A model generated the notes under the pieces. That model did not search any database, was not told where the DNA came from, and saw nothing but the letters and a program-made list of their open reading frames with translations. DNA of 64,000 nt. Origin: Saccharomyces mikatae IFO 1815. Lineage: Eukaryota > Ascomycota > Saccharomycetes > Saccharomycetales > Saccharomycetaceae. This document shows, one piece after another, positions 1-9,015 of this stretch; the first letter of the stretch is position 1, and the number at the start of each line of letters is the position of its first letter. The stretch covers positions 124,001 to 188,000 of the forward strand of contig NC_079259.1 in NCBI RefSeq assembly GCF_947241705.1. Reading direction: 5' to 3'. Both the position numbers and the translations under genes were made by a program.

Positions 1-827
1 TTATCATGATGAACCCCATCGACAATTCATTGAAATTGACAACTTTAGATTCGGATGATTTAATTTTTCCCTTGATTGAAGAAGATCCCGTTTTGAGGAA
101 ATCTTTTGGTTACACATGGGCAATTCCCGATGAGAATACTCCAAATGCTTCCAAAAGCTTTACACCCGTAAAGAGGTTTGTTGCATTCACCTCAGCATAC
201 CAATTGGTCACAGGCATATATTTAATGGTATTGGTAGTTGGTAGCAATATCATGTTGACAATTGGAGAATCATTGATCCTGTCGATGTATTTTGTTTATG
301 TTCGCGGTCATGAAGATCTTTTTACACCCGTCGTAAATTATTTTGGTTCAAGAACCATTTCAAACTTTATCTTATGCGTAATAATTCCATTCATTTCTCT
401 AAACTTCCTCATAAATACCATGATATATCTAAGAAGAGAGTTGGACGATTGGTTCAATGATTCACAAGTAGATTTTGAGGAGGAGAACGAGCATGTTGAC
501 AGTAAGAGGCAAGCCGCAAACCATGAGTATCAACATCCACTGAGTGCCAATTACACTGCGGTGGATAATCCCGATTTAATAAACAATAGCTCAGCTCATT
601 TTGCGTTGAATTCAGGCCAGCCACTAGACAGTACAACGTTATATTATGGTGGCTCCAATGGGTATTATGATGATATAACTAATGACTCAGCTTTATTGAG
701 ATTCTGCAAAAAACTAGTCAAAATTTGGAGGGCCTTGGCAAGAAATGATATGTTTGTGCTCGGAGTAATGGTTTCCTGGGGTCTTCTTGTTTTCGTGATT
801 GGTATAGTTTCAACAGTTTATATATAG
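1..827 (+). CDS. YDL180W: C-terminal part of a YDL180W-like multi-pass membrane protein (5' end outside window)
   Basis: The reading frame is open from the window edge, so this is the C-terminal half of a longer protein (about 547 residues in S. cerevisiae). At least three hydrophobic membrane segments are visible: a long one near nt 170-310, one near nt 360-430 and one at the extreme C-terminus (nt 745-820). Between the last two lies a hydrophilic loop rich in Asn, Asp, Glu and Ser. The S. cerevisiae protein is reported at the vacuole and has no assigned biochemical activity. Identification rests on synteny with PCL9 and on protein resemblance; no function is inferred. The ATG at nt 6 is internal, not a start. 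Confidence 0.85.
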   Translation, partial: IMMNPIDNSLKLTTLDSDDLIFPLIEEDPVLRKSFGYTWAIPDENTPNASKSFTPVKRFVAFTSAYQLVTGIYLMVLVVGSNIMLTIGESLILSMYFVYVRGHEDLFTPVVNYFGSRTISNFILCVIIPFISLNFLINTMIYLRRELDDWFNDSQVDFEEENEHVDSKRQAANHEYQHPLSANYTAVDNPDLINNSSAHFALNSGQPLDSTTLYYGGSNGYYDDITNDSALLRFCKKLVKIWRALARNDMFVLGVMVSWGLLVFVIGIVSTVYI

Positions 828-887
828 TATGTAAATAGGTACTGTGCGTAGAGTAAACTGTAGATGGGCTCAGAAGCCCTCATGTTA

Positions 888-898
888 TTTTATATTTA
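888..898 (+). other. ARS consensus core match (possible replication origin)
   Basis: The 11 bases fit WTTTAYRTTTW at every position and lie between two genes in AT-rich DNA. Such matches occur by chance every few kilobases in yeast, so origin activity is only a possibility. Confidence 0.2.
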
Positions 899-1096
899 GC
901 TTTCAAAGAACTTAATACTAGAATGATCTTGAAGGAAGAAATACTAACATGTAGGTGATAATTTCGTCGCTGAAATGTATCCTCAGGCATAAATCAATGC
1001 GTACTTAGAGCTGTATACTTTAGTTGCTTCTGTTTTCAGTTGCACACTTGTAATTGATCCGCAATAGTAATAATCTTATATTAACGCAGCACGGAA

Positions 1097-1104
1097 AACC
1101 AGCG
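1097..1104 (+). promoter_or_regulatory. Swi5/Ace2 binding site upstream of PCL9
   Basis: AACCAGCG fits the Swi5/Ace2 consensus RRCCAGCR exactly. A second near-match, AACCAGCT, sits at 1140-1147. Both are about 270-320 bases before the PCL9 ATG. PCL9 is an M/G1 gene activated by Swi5 in S. cerevisiae, so the sites fit the known regulation. Confidence 0.6.
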
Positions 1105-1418
1105 TCACTTGAATTTTTTTTTTCACTGCAATAAAAAATAACCAGCTTAAATAAGTAGCTCTAGTATAGACGAATTGTCAAGCCTCGCCTATTATTGTTC
1201 TTCTCGACGATGTGGCCCATTATAAACATTCAATGCGACGTGGTCGATATGTTTTCTCTGTGTTTGTGTATTTAAGTGTTTGAGTTCTTGCTATCAAATA
1301 TGAGACTGCTTTAATACCCAAAAACCTCGAGCAACAAAAATATAGGTAGTTATACATAAACAGCCAGGCTTGTTTCGGTAATCGACGTTATTAATTTACA
1401 GAAGACGCGTTAAAAGAG

Positions 1419-2336
1419 ATGATTTCAGACTACGATGCTCTTTTACAATTTAACAAAAGGCCTATCTCGCAAGAAATGATTCAGTTCTTAGCAACGTCTA
1501 CCGCTTCCATAATTCAAATCAGACAAACCAGTACCCCAAACCATGGATTTAATCGACCACCCGATTTATCGACTTTCATTAAAAACGTAGTTATTCAGTC
1601 AAACGTACAAACACCAACTCTTATGGCCACCTCCGTTTATCTAAACAAACTGAGAAACATAATCCCAAGGAACGTTTACGGCATCGAGACCACAAGACAC
1701 CGCATATTTTTAGGATGCCTGATACTAGCTGCCAAAACCTTGAACGATTCGTCCCCGTGGAACAAACACTGGACCACATATACGGAAGGTTTACTTCGAG
1801 TACGTGAAGTAAATACCATCGAACGCGAACTATTGGAATACTTCAATTGGGATGTTAGAATAACCACACATGACTTGGTTGATGCCCTTTCCTACTTCTT
1901 GGTGCCAATCAAAGAACAATTATTTAGGCAAAAACGACAAGAACTACTATTGTTCAATGCTCCAAGTCCTGGTCAGCTGAAAGAATATATTAATCACAGA
2001 AGACCAGTTTCACATTCTAGGTCTTCGTCTACTATGTCAGTTCCTTCGCTGGCATCCATGGTGACAGTATCAACAACAGACTCCAGGTCTTCTGTAACTT
2101 CAAAACTGCTACCGTCTGTGCCTTTGGTGCAACCTGATAATTTCAATAAGGAGAATTATGTGCCGTCAATGAATAGTAGCTATGTATGCAACAAGTTCGG
2201 GACTCAAGAAAAGGTAGGTTCAGTAGATTATATCGACATATCTCCACAAAATTTGCAGATAACACCGCATAAACCTGCAGTTCATCAAAGGTTGAATTTC
2301 ACAAGGAAAGGCTGGTCATCCTTTTTCAAGCAGTAA
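1419..2336 (+). CDS. PCL9: Pho85-class cyclin Pcl9
   Basis: This 305-residue protein has a cyclin N-terminal fold at about residues 20-150, including helices around VQTPTLMATSVYL and the segment RIFLGCLILAAKTLND, followed by a Ser/Thr-rich tail. The length matches S. cerevisiae Pcl9 (304). In that species it is a cyclin partner of the Pho85 kinase, made at M/G1 and linked to cell polarity and bud-site control. Upstream Swi5-type sites support the same timing here. Its paralogue Pcl2 is the main alternative, but synteny with DLD2 and YDL180W selects PCL9. Confidence 0.96.
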   Translation: MISDYDALLQFNKRPISQEMIQFLATSTASIIQIRQTSTPNHGFNRPPDLSTFIKNVVIQSNVQTPTLMATSVYLNKLRNIIPRNVYGIETTRHRIFLGCLILAAKTLNDSSPWNKHWTTYTEGLLRVREVNTIERELLEYFNWDVRITTHDLVDALSYFLVPIKEQLFRQKRQELLLFNAPSPGQLKEYINHRRPVSHSRSSSTMSVPSLASMVTVSTTDSRSSVTSKLLPSVPLVQPDNFNKENYVPSMNSSYVCNKFGTQEKVGSVDYIDISPQNLQITPHKPAVHQRLNFTRKGWSSFFKQ

Positions 2337-2654
2337 TTTTTAAATCCTTCGCCTTTCACAGACTAAATAAATATTCTTCTTCTCCATCCCCTACTTAACT
2401 TAAGCTTGAAAACTCGATTAGTGAACTCTTTTGCATCTACCAGTGCGTCATACTATATAGTAGTTCAAAATAATCTTTACTCATGATCTTTATTTAATGT
2501 TATTTATCGAGGGCAATATCGGCCGAATTTTTTCTCGTTTTGACAAGTTTATAACTCAAATTCAACCTCAATCGGAAAAGAAGTGAATGTATTAGCCACT
2601 TCTTCTCTTCGTATTCCAAATAATAAACTATTATTTTGAGGTGCGTATAGCAGG
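2337..2654 (+). promoter_or_regulatory. PCL9 terminator and DLD2 promoter region
   Basis: This 318-base AT-rich spacer contains no gene. An 8-base perfect palindrome, TCGGCCGA, at 2519-2526 carries abutting CGG/CCG triplets of the kind bound by zinc-cluster regulators. No specific regulator can be named. Confidence 0.45.
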
Positions 2655-4250
2655 ATGCTGAGAAATTTTCTAGTGAGAAGCGCTAGTAGCCATTTGAAAT
2701 TTGGTGAACGATATGTGAAGTCATCAGCTTTTTTGGGATGTTATAAAAGAAGAGTCAACTACTATTCCACCAAAGTACAAAGCAGACTTACTAGTCAGAA
2801 CTACCCAAATATACATAGAGACCCTAGGTTCAAGAGATTGACATCCGATGATTTAAACTATTTTAAATCTATTTTATCAGAGCAAGAAATATTACAAGCC
2901 AACGAATTAGAAGATCTCTCATTCTATAATGAGGATTGGATGAGGAAATATAAAGGCCAATCAAAGTTAGTCTTAAAACCCAAGTCTGTGGAAAAAGTTT
3001 CTCTGATCTTGAATTATTGTAACGATGAAAAGATTGCGGTTGTACCACAAGGCGGTAACACTGGTTTGGTTGGTGGTTCGGTCCCCATTTTTGATGAATT
3101 AATTCTCTCATTGGCTAATTTGAACAAAATAAGAAATTTTGATCCTGTTTCGGGTATCTTAAAGTGTGATGCTGGCGTGATTCTAGAGAACGCCAACAAT
3201 TACGTAATGGAACAGAATTACATGTTCCCATTGGATTTAGGAGCTAAAGGCTCTTGTCATGTTGGTGGTGTGGTTGCGACTAATGCTGGAGGACTGAGAT
3301 TATTACGTTACGGTTCACTACATGGAAGTGTGCTAGGATTAGAGGTGGTTATGCCTAATGGACAAATTGTTAATAGCATGCATTCCATGAGAAAAGACAA
3401 TACCGGCTATGACCTAAAACAGCTGTTCATTGGCTCAGAAGGCACTATCGGCATCATTACTGGTGTTTCAATCTTGACTGTTCCTAAACCAAAAGCATTC
3501 AATGTGTCTTACTTGTCTGTTGAGAGTTTTGAGGATGTTCAAAAAGTTTTTGTTAGGGCCAGACAAGAACTATCTGAGATCTTGTCCGCTTTTGAATTTA
3601 TGGATTCTCGATCTCAAACATTAGCCAAAAGCCAACTGAAAGACGCTGCTTTTCCCTTGGAAAGCGACCATCCATTTTATATTCTTATTGAGACGTCCGG
3701 GTCAAATAAGGATCACGATGACTCCAAGCTTGAAACATTCTTGGAAAAGGTCATGGAAGAAGGTATAGTTACAGATGGTGTGGTAGCGCAAGACGAAACC
3801 GAATTGCAAAATTTATGGAAATGGAGAGAAATGATTCCAGAGGCAAGCCAAGCTAACGGTGGTGTTTATAAATACGATGTTTCCTTACCATTAAAGGACT
3901 TATATTCTCTGGTTGAAGCTACCAATAACAAACTCTCCGAAGCTGGTTTAATTGGTGAATCACCAAAACCCGTTGTGGGCGCCATTGGATATGGACATGT
4001 GGGTGATGGTAACTTACATTTGAATGTTGCCGTTAGGGAATACAGCAAGGACATTGAAAACGCTTTAGAGCCATTTGTTTATGAATTTGTTTCATCAAAA
4101 CATGGTTCCGTTAGTGCCGAACATGGATTGGGTTTCCAAAAGAAAAATTACATTGGCTATTCTAAAAGTTCCGAAGAAATCAAAATGATAAAGGACTTGA
4201 AGGCACATTACGATCCTAATGCAATTCTAAACCCTTACAAGTACGTTTAA
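2655..4250 (+). CDS. DLD2: D-2-hydroxyglutarate dehydrogenase (transhydrogenase) Dld2, mitochondrial
   Basis: This 531-residue FAD enzyme is one residue longer than S. cerevisiae Dld2 (530). The N-terminus is basic, Ser-rich and acid-poor, as in a mitochondrial presequence. The FAD-binding type 4 domain carries [14 protein letters not shown] near residues 131-144, and the C-terminal FAD-oxidase domain carries [14 protein letters not shown] near 447-460 and AEHGLG near 488. The family oxidises D-2-hydroxyglutarate; in yeast the enzyme is reported to pass the electrons to pyruvate, giving D-lactate. The related DLD1 lies about 5 kb away on the other strand. Dld3 is a cytosolic paralogue but lacks the presequence. 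Confidence 0.97.
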   Translation: MLRNFLVRSASSHLKFGERYVKSSAFLGCYKRRVNYYSTKVQSRLTSQNYPNIHRDPRFKRLTSDDLNYFKSILSEQEILQANELEDLSFYNEDWMRKYKGQSKLVLKPKSVEKVSLILNYCNDEKIAVVPQGGNTGLVGGSVPIFDELILSLANLNKIRNFDPVSGILKCDAGVILENANNYVMEQNYMFPLDLGAKGSCHVGGVVATNAGGLRLLRYGSLHGSVLGLEVVMPNGQIVNSMHSMRKDNTGYDLKQLFIGSEGTIGIITGVSILTVPKPKAFNVSYLSVESFEDVQKVFVRARQELSEILSAFEFMDSRSQTLAKSQLKDAAFPLESDHPFYILIETSGSNKDHDDSKLETFLEKVMEEGIVTDGVVAQDETELQNLWKWREMIPEASQANGGVYKYDVSLPLKDLYSLVEATNNKLSEAGLIGESPKPVVGAIGYGHVGDGNLHLNVAVREYSKDIENALEPFVYEFVSSKHGSVSAEHGLGFQKKNYIGYSKSSEEIKMIKDLKAHYDPNAILNPYKYV

Positions 4251-4342
4251 AAATAAAATGCTATGCTTTATAGTTACACTACACATGTATATACTTATCG
4301 ATATTATATTCTACAATTGTGCAACATAGGATAGGGGCGACA

Positions 4343-4855
4343 TCAATGAAGATATCCTCCCTTCTTCAAAGTTTCCACTGCGCAAGTGGAAATATGTCTG
4401 AATCTAGATGAACCCAGAGGTGTGCCACCATACCATCGCGTCACTATTACTAGAACGTTAAATATATTTGCTCTCTCAAGTAAAGTCAACAAACGTTGTC
4501 CAGCACCGGCTTCACCACAGTCAGCAGATCCTTGTTCAATATTTTTTGGCTGTACTATTACCATTTTTGACTTATTAGCATGGTTGCTACTTTTCTTGTT
4601 GTTCTTGCTGCTCTTCTTTTTCTGGTCTTGCTGAAAGTTCAACTCATTTGCTATTTCTGCTGTTCTCCAGGCATACATGTGCATGTGGGATGCCTTTGAA
4701 ACGGCCTTATTGTTTTGAACCAAGTCTTGTAGGATGAAAGGTATATCTTTCTGATCCTGTAATGTACAACACCTAGCTTGAAATTTCGATTTCCTATCGA
4801 TTAAAACTTCAGACTCATTCCATATTTTCACTAGTCTTCCAACATTCTTACTCAT
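4343..4855 (-). CDS. YDL177C: IMPACT (UPF0029) family protein YDL177C
   Basis: This 170-residue protein has the IMPACT signature in its C-terminal half: SADCGEAGAGQRLL followed by VTRWYGGTPLGSSRFRHI. A Lys/Asn-rich linker near residues 78-98 interrupts the domain. The length equals the S. cerevisiae orthologue, which is uncharacterised. The better-known family member Yih1 has an N-terminal RWD domain and restrains Gcn2; this protein lacks an RWD domain, so that role should not be transferred to it. Its 3' end converges with DLD2 across only 92 bases. Confidence 0.95.
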   Translation of the reverse strand: MSKNVGRLVKIWNESEVLIDRKSKFQARCCTLQDQKDIPFILQDLVQNNKAVSKASHMHMYAWRTAEIANELNFQQDQKKKSSKNNKKSSNHANKSKMVIVQPKNIEQGSADCGEAGAGQRLLTLLERANIFNVLVIVTRWYGGTPLGSSRFRHISTCAVETLKKGGYLH

Positions 4856-5222
4856 TTCTCAATTAAATACTAATCCCAGACATTAACTTCAACCCAAGAC
4901 TAAGTTTATATAGTCCCCTTTTTTGGGGTGAGTTTTTGAGCTTAACTACTATATACAGTACCGTTATTTTTTCACTTACCGTTTTGGGTCTGCTTTTTAC
5001 TATGCGAAGCTTTGTTGAAAAGAGCAAAGGTCAAAAGCAATAGTAAACTGATCGGCATTAAGTGCTCCCATTCCTAAAAACCGCTAACAGATCATCTAAA
5101 TATATTTAACCATAGTTGAATGGCATACTATAGAACAAGACGAAGTTAGGACAGGGTGCACTTTGAGTTATTTAACATACGCAGAAAGCGTCTTTCCACA
5201 TAATTTGAACAATTTGTTATCG
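4856..5222. promoter_or_regulatory. Divergent promoter between YDL177C and IPF1
   Basis: This 367-base spacer has a TATA-like TTTATATAG and, next to it, the mirror-like run CCCC-TTTTTT-GGGG at 4915-4928. That run includes a stress-response element core (CCCCT) about 60 bases upstream of the YDL177C start. IPF1-frame codons continue upstream of its ATG to a TTG at 5163 but are probably untranslated. Confidence 0.45.
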
Positions 5223-7343
5223 ATGGCTGCTGGTAGAATCCAATTTGCTGTTTCTACTCCCTGCAATACTAAGGGTAAACCGTCGGGGTATAGACTGTTT
5301 GAATTTAAGAATAACCAACTAGCCCTAATACCATCAGAAAGGGGTTGCACAAAAGTAGATGTGAATGCGAATATACAAGCTTTTTGTTATTTAAGGCCTA
5401 ATGGTAGAGATACATCAACATCTCCCGATACAACCAATATTTTGGATTCATGTGACTACATGGTACTAGCGAAGTCCAACGGATTCATCGAGATTATAAG
5501 CAATTATCAATACAAGATAAAAAATGGCCTGCGATTAGCGCCCTCTTATATTCTTAGATGTACCCCAGAAGATTTCGAATCCAATTTTTTTAGTGACTAT
5601 ATGATTGCCGGTCTTGAGTATAGCCAAGGTTTGTTATATTGTTGTATGTGCTCCGGTAGAATATACGTCTTTGCAATGAACCTTCCAATTGATTATGTTC
5701 AGTTCAAAAACATGTACAACCCCATGTTTTCAGATTCCTTCTTCAAAGTTCACCATGATAGCAACATAACGCATTCATCTGAGGAGGAAAAAATCTTTGA
5801 TAGTAGTACGCGGTACACTGGAAGATCATGGTCCAAACACATTTGCTACTTTCTTTTACCTATAGAACCATCTCATTTAAGATCATCGCCTGTAGTATCT
5901 TCGTTTTGCAATATGTATCAAGGTCTGCCCATATATAGGCCTTCAATGTATTTACACATAGAGCGAGGTATCTCCACATTTCATATAAATCCGTTGGACC
6001 GGTTTTGTTTCATGACTGTATCACCACGATCACCGCTGTTTATAAGAAAAATAATACTACCATTAACTTATGTCACATTTTTGAACACTTTCATTAATCT
6101 GAAGAACAATATACAAGAAGAAAAAAGTGATGAAATACTTTCGTGGGACAACGTAGCTCAACGGAATGGATTCGGTTCTTTGTTCAGTTGGATTAGTAAC
6201 AAATTTACATTTGATGCTGACATTATCAACTCGACTATTTGGGATGACATTGTAAAATACTCCGGAACAGGTATGTTGGACTCAGGAATCGTATGGAAGC
6301 AACGTCAAGGTCATGCCAAAGATGACATATACGAACTATTTCATACCCAGGACATGCTGGGAAATAGTCGTCGGAATTCCTCGTTCAGTGCTTCTAGTAA
6401 CGAGCCAAGACCATTGAGTAGAAGAAGGAGAGAATCCTTTCAAGGCTTGACTAGGGACGCTTTCAGAGAGACAATCGATGTCCCATGTTCAACCAAGTGG
6501 GAATTAGATTCATTTATCCGGGGTTTAAGAAGGAATACATTTATGGTAGATTTTGAAATTGTAGAAAAGATCCCTCACAGAAGCGGGAATGATGGGACGA
6601 ATGAGGATGATAATAATACGGATGAAAGTGATGAAACAATGACTTCTTTTCTAACCGATAACTACAAGAAAATGGACATTGTGTGCATCGATCATTTTGT
6701 TACACTGAGTGCGTTTCGTCCCCGATATTACGATGAGCCAATAATCAAAATCGATTCACTATCGAATAAAAATGGTTATGAAAATGTCACTAATGAAAAA
6801 GGAGGGGCGGAAACCCAAACTGATGGGCAAATAATAGACGATGAAACTGCTCAATTCAAGAAGGCGTTGGGAGATTTATGTTCATTCAAGAAGTTATTCA
6901 TGGTGGATGACTCCTTATGTCTCATACTGGACACACATGGGGTTTTGCTAATAAATAGGTTTGAGATCAAAAACACCAAGAATTTATTGAAAAATTCCAA
7001 GGATACAATCCGAATAATACCACATGATTTCGGATTGATTAATGATACAATTGTGATAATCAATAACATAGACGTGGATACAAAAAATGTCTGTAGCCTC
7101 GCCTTTCATTTGGTAGTAACATCAATGGCAGGAGAGATAACTGTTTTTAAGGGGGAATTTTTCAATGGCTCCAGATTGGGGAGAATAAAACTGTGTGATT
7201 CACTGAAGTTAAATAGAAAAGATCGCTTTGTAGACAAACTTGCTTTGATTGATTATGATGGTTTCAACACACCAAAAAGACGGTTGGACTACAATGAAAA
7301 CGATCTTTATTCATTTATTGTAAAAAAGGTGAAAAAAGACTAG
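5223..7343 (+). CDS. IPF1: Ipf1-like protein of unknown biochemical function
   Basis: This 706-residue protein begins MAAGRIQF, the start used by its 708-residue S. cerevisiae orthologue YDL176W. The 20 in-frame codons upstream lack an ATG. There is no obvious catalytic motif or membrane segment. The N-terminal part resembles a beta-rich, propeller-like protein, and an acidic Asp/Asn-rich insertion lies near residues 460-490. In S. cerevisiae it was predicted to take part in Fbp1 degradation by the GID pathway; nothing in the sequence proves this. Confidence 0.93.
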   Translation: MAAGRIQFAVSTPCNTKGKPSGYRLFEFKNNQLALIPSERGCTKVDVNANIQAFCYLRPNGRDTSTSPDTTNILDSCDYMVLAKSNGFIEIISNYQYKIKNGLRLAPSYILRCTPEDFESNFFSDYMIAGLEYSQGLLYCCMCSGRIYVFAMNLPIDYVQFKNMYNPMFSDSFFKVHHDSNITHSSEEEKIFDSSTRYTGRSWSKHICYFLLPIEPSHLRSSPVVSSFCNMYQGLPIYRPSMYLHIERGISTFHINPLDRFCFMTVSPRSPLFIRKIILPLTYVTFLNTFINLKNNIQEEKSDEILSWDNVAQRNGFGSLFSWISNKFTFDADIINSTIWDDIVKYSGTGMLDSGIVWKQRQGHAKDDIYELFHTQDMLGNSRRNSSFSASSNEPRPLSRRRRESFQGLTRDAFRETIDVPCSTKWELDSFIRGLRRNTFMVDFEIVEKIPHRSGNDGTNEDDNNTDESDETMTSFLTDNYKKMDIVCIDHFVTLSAFRPRYYDEPIIKIDSLSNKNGYENVTNEKGGAETQTDGQIIDDETAQFKKALGDLCSFKKLFMVDDSLCLILDTHGVLLINRFEIKNTKNLLKNSKDTIRIIPHDFGLINDTIVIINNIDVDTKNVCSLAFHLVVTSMAGEITVFKGEFFNGSRLGRIKLCDSLKLNRKDRFVDKLALIDYDGFNTPKRRLDYNENDLYSFIVKKVKKD

Positions 7344-7430
7344 TTTGAGCTGCTTGGAGGTCCATTACATTAAATCATAGAAGATGAACAGCAAAAAGTT
7401 TCTAAGAAGTATTCACGTATATGTATATGC

Positions 7431-7462
<32 letters not shown>

Positions 7463-7681
7463 TTTCGTTCTTATAAATATTTAGTATTACTATCATTATT
7501 ATTCATTGATATTGTTATTATTACTTGATCGTAACAAGAGCCTTGATCGCAACAAGAATATGTAAGAAATTTACACGTTAGTTTCCTTAATCACCAAATT
7601 ACGTATTATGTCAATATTCTTTCATTAAGAAAATATAATATAACCAAGAATAGCCTGCTTAAAGGGCTTCTTTGTTAGAGT
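7344..7681. terminator. Convergent 3' region between IPF1 and AIR2 with a TTA microsatellite
   Basis: This 338-base AT-rich spacer serves as the 3' end of both genes. It contains nine perfect TTA units at 7432-7458, followed by degenerate AT-rich triplets. No gene is visible. Confidence 0.55.
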
Positions 7682-8716
7682 TTATCTTCTTTTGCCCAAG
7701 GTACCACTTCTATAAGGTTGATAGGAATTATAGTTTCTATAATTGGAAGAGATGGAAATGTCGTTGTTATCAACATATGTAGAAGGGTTATATCTGGAGC
7801 CATACATATTTTCAGAAACCGACGAGACGTTGATCTTTGTATTCTGATATCGCGAGTTTTTACTGGTGCTGTTGCTTATTGATAATGTCTCGCCTCTTAT
7901 GGTGGGTTGAATGACATTACGCTTTTGGTAAGGGGGTGGATGGAAATTTGATGCTCTATATTTATTTCTGCTACCATTTGAATGATCATTGTGTGAACGT
8001 CTTTTGTGAGAAATTCTCGGTAGTGGCTCCTCATCGTATATGGATCCGCTGAACTGGTAGTTTTCATCTTCTTTTGAATTTCTGTTAATATGACTGTAAT
8101 ATTCTTGTTTTAACTCAGTTGATAAGTTGGAACCAGTAAACGCGCTTCCATCCTCATTAGGTACTCTAGATGATCTTTTTTCTTTGCAATCGTCCCCGAA
8201 GTGCCCCTTTTCACCACAATTGTAGCAATATATAGTATGAAAGGGAAGGACTTTTGGTTTTGTCGCTTCATTATCATCAATTAAGATATAAGCTCTCCAT
8301 ATACTAGGACATCTTTCTTTTGAGTGTTTATTACTTTTACAGAGAGAGCACTGCACTTTTTTCCATTTGTGTGGACATTGAGACCTGTAATGACCCACTT
8401 CGTCACACTTTGAACACTTTATAGCCTTGGGACAATGTTGAGAATAATGGTCATCTGTAGAGCCACAATATGAACATATTATATGCGGACAATCCTTCTT
8501 CAAGTGACCCCTTTGAGAGCAATTATTACACTTTGGTGCAGCTTCTTTGATAGCATTTTTGTCGTCATCGCTTACACCAAAATACCTACCCTGTCCTCTA
8601 AGAGCTCTTAATTCGCTAGGATTATTATTTACTTCCTCTATTGAGGGCGCCACAAGTTTATCGGAAGGAGTTGTAGGTGCCGTATCGACAACAAATGGTA
8701 ATGAGTTTTTATCCAT
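7682..8716 (-). CDS. AIR2: TRAMP complex zinc-knuckle subunit Air2
   Basis: Starting at MDKNSLPFVVDTAP gives 344 residues, the S. cerevisiae length. An ATG 32 codons upstream is in frame, but the extension has no counterpart that I know. Five CCHC zinc knuckles are readable in order from CNNCSQRGHLKKDC to CYNCGEKGHFGDDC (about residues 62-190). The tail is Asn/Ser/Tyr-rich and disordered. Air proteins bridge the poly(A) polymerase Trf4/Trf5 and the helicase Mtr4, feeding aberrant nuclear RNA to the exosome. Air1 is the paralogue; synteny and the N-terminal sequence favour AIR2. Confidence 0.96.
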   Translation of the reverse strand: MDKNSLPFVVDTAPTTPSDKLVAPSIEEVNNNPSELRALRGQGRYFGVSDDDKNAIKEAAPKCNNCSQRGHLKKDCPHIICSYCGSTDDHYSQHCPKAIKCSKCDEVGHYRSQCPHKWKKVQCSLCKSNKHSKERCPSIWRAYILIDDNEATKPKVLPFHTIYCYNCGEKGHFGDDCKEKRSSRVPNEDGSAFTGSNLSTELKQEYYSHINRNSKEDENYQFSGSIYDEEPLPRISHKRRSHNDHSNGSRNKYRASNFHPPPYQKRNVIQPTIRGETLSISNSTSKNSRYQNTKINVSSVSENMYGSRYNPSTYVDNNDISISSNYRNYNSYQPYRSGTLGKRR

Positions 8717-9015
8717 GAGAGGGAGTGTTCTGGGCGGGCTGCTGTTGTAGTGTAAAGGGCTTTCTTCTCTGATGCAACTCGTTAAATTTATGTTCTTCAA
8801 ATTGCCCACCACTATTTTACGAGTGAAAGATCCATCACCCGGATTGGTGCATGTGGTTAATTATAGTAAAACGGACACACATACGTAATATTAAAGGTAT
8901 GGATCGCTACGAAGGAGCATTCTTGACAATACGTTTTCGTTAGGTATGAACTATAGATATTACATGAGGTGTATTTAAGGATATAGATACATGGAGAGAA
9001 AGAACAATCGGACGC

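Larger units (their letters stand above)
828..1418 (+). promoter_or_regulatory. YDL180W terminator and PCL9 promoter region
   Basis: This is 591 bases of AT-rich sequence without a convincing gene. It holds Swi5/Ace2-type sites and an 11/11 replication-origin core match (listed separately). A perfect MluI cell-cycle box, ACGCGT, lies at 1405-1410, only nine bases before the PCL9 ATG, so it is more likely in the leader than in an upstream activating region. Confidence 0.6.
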
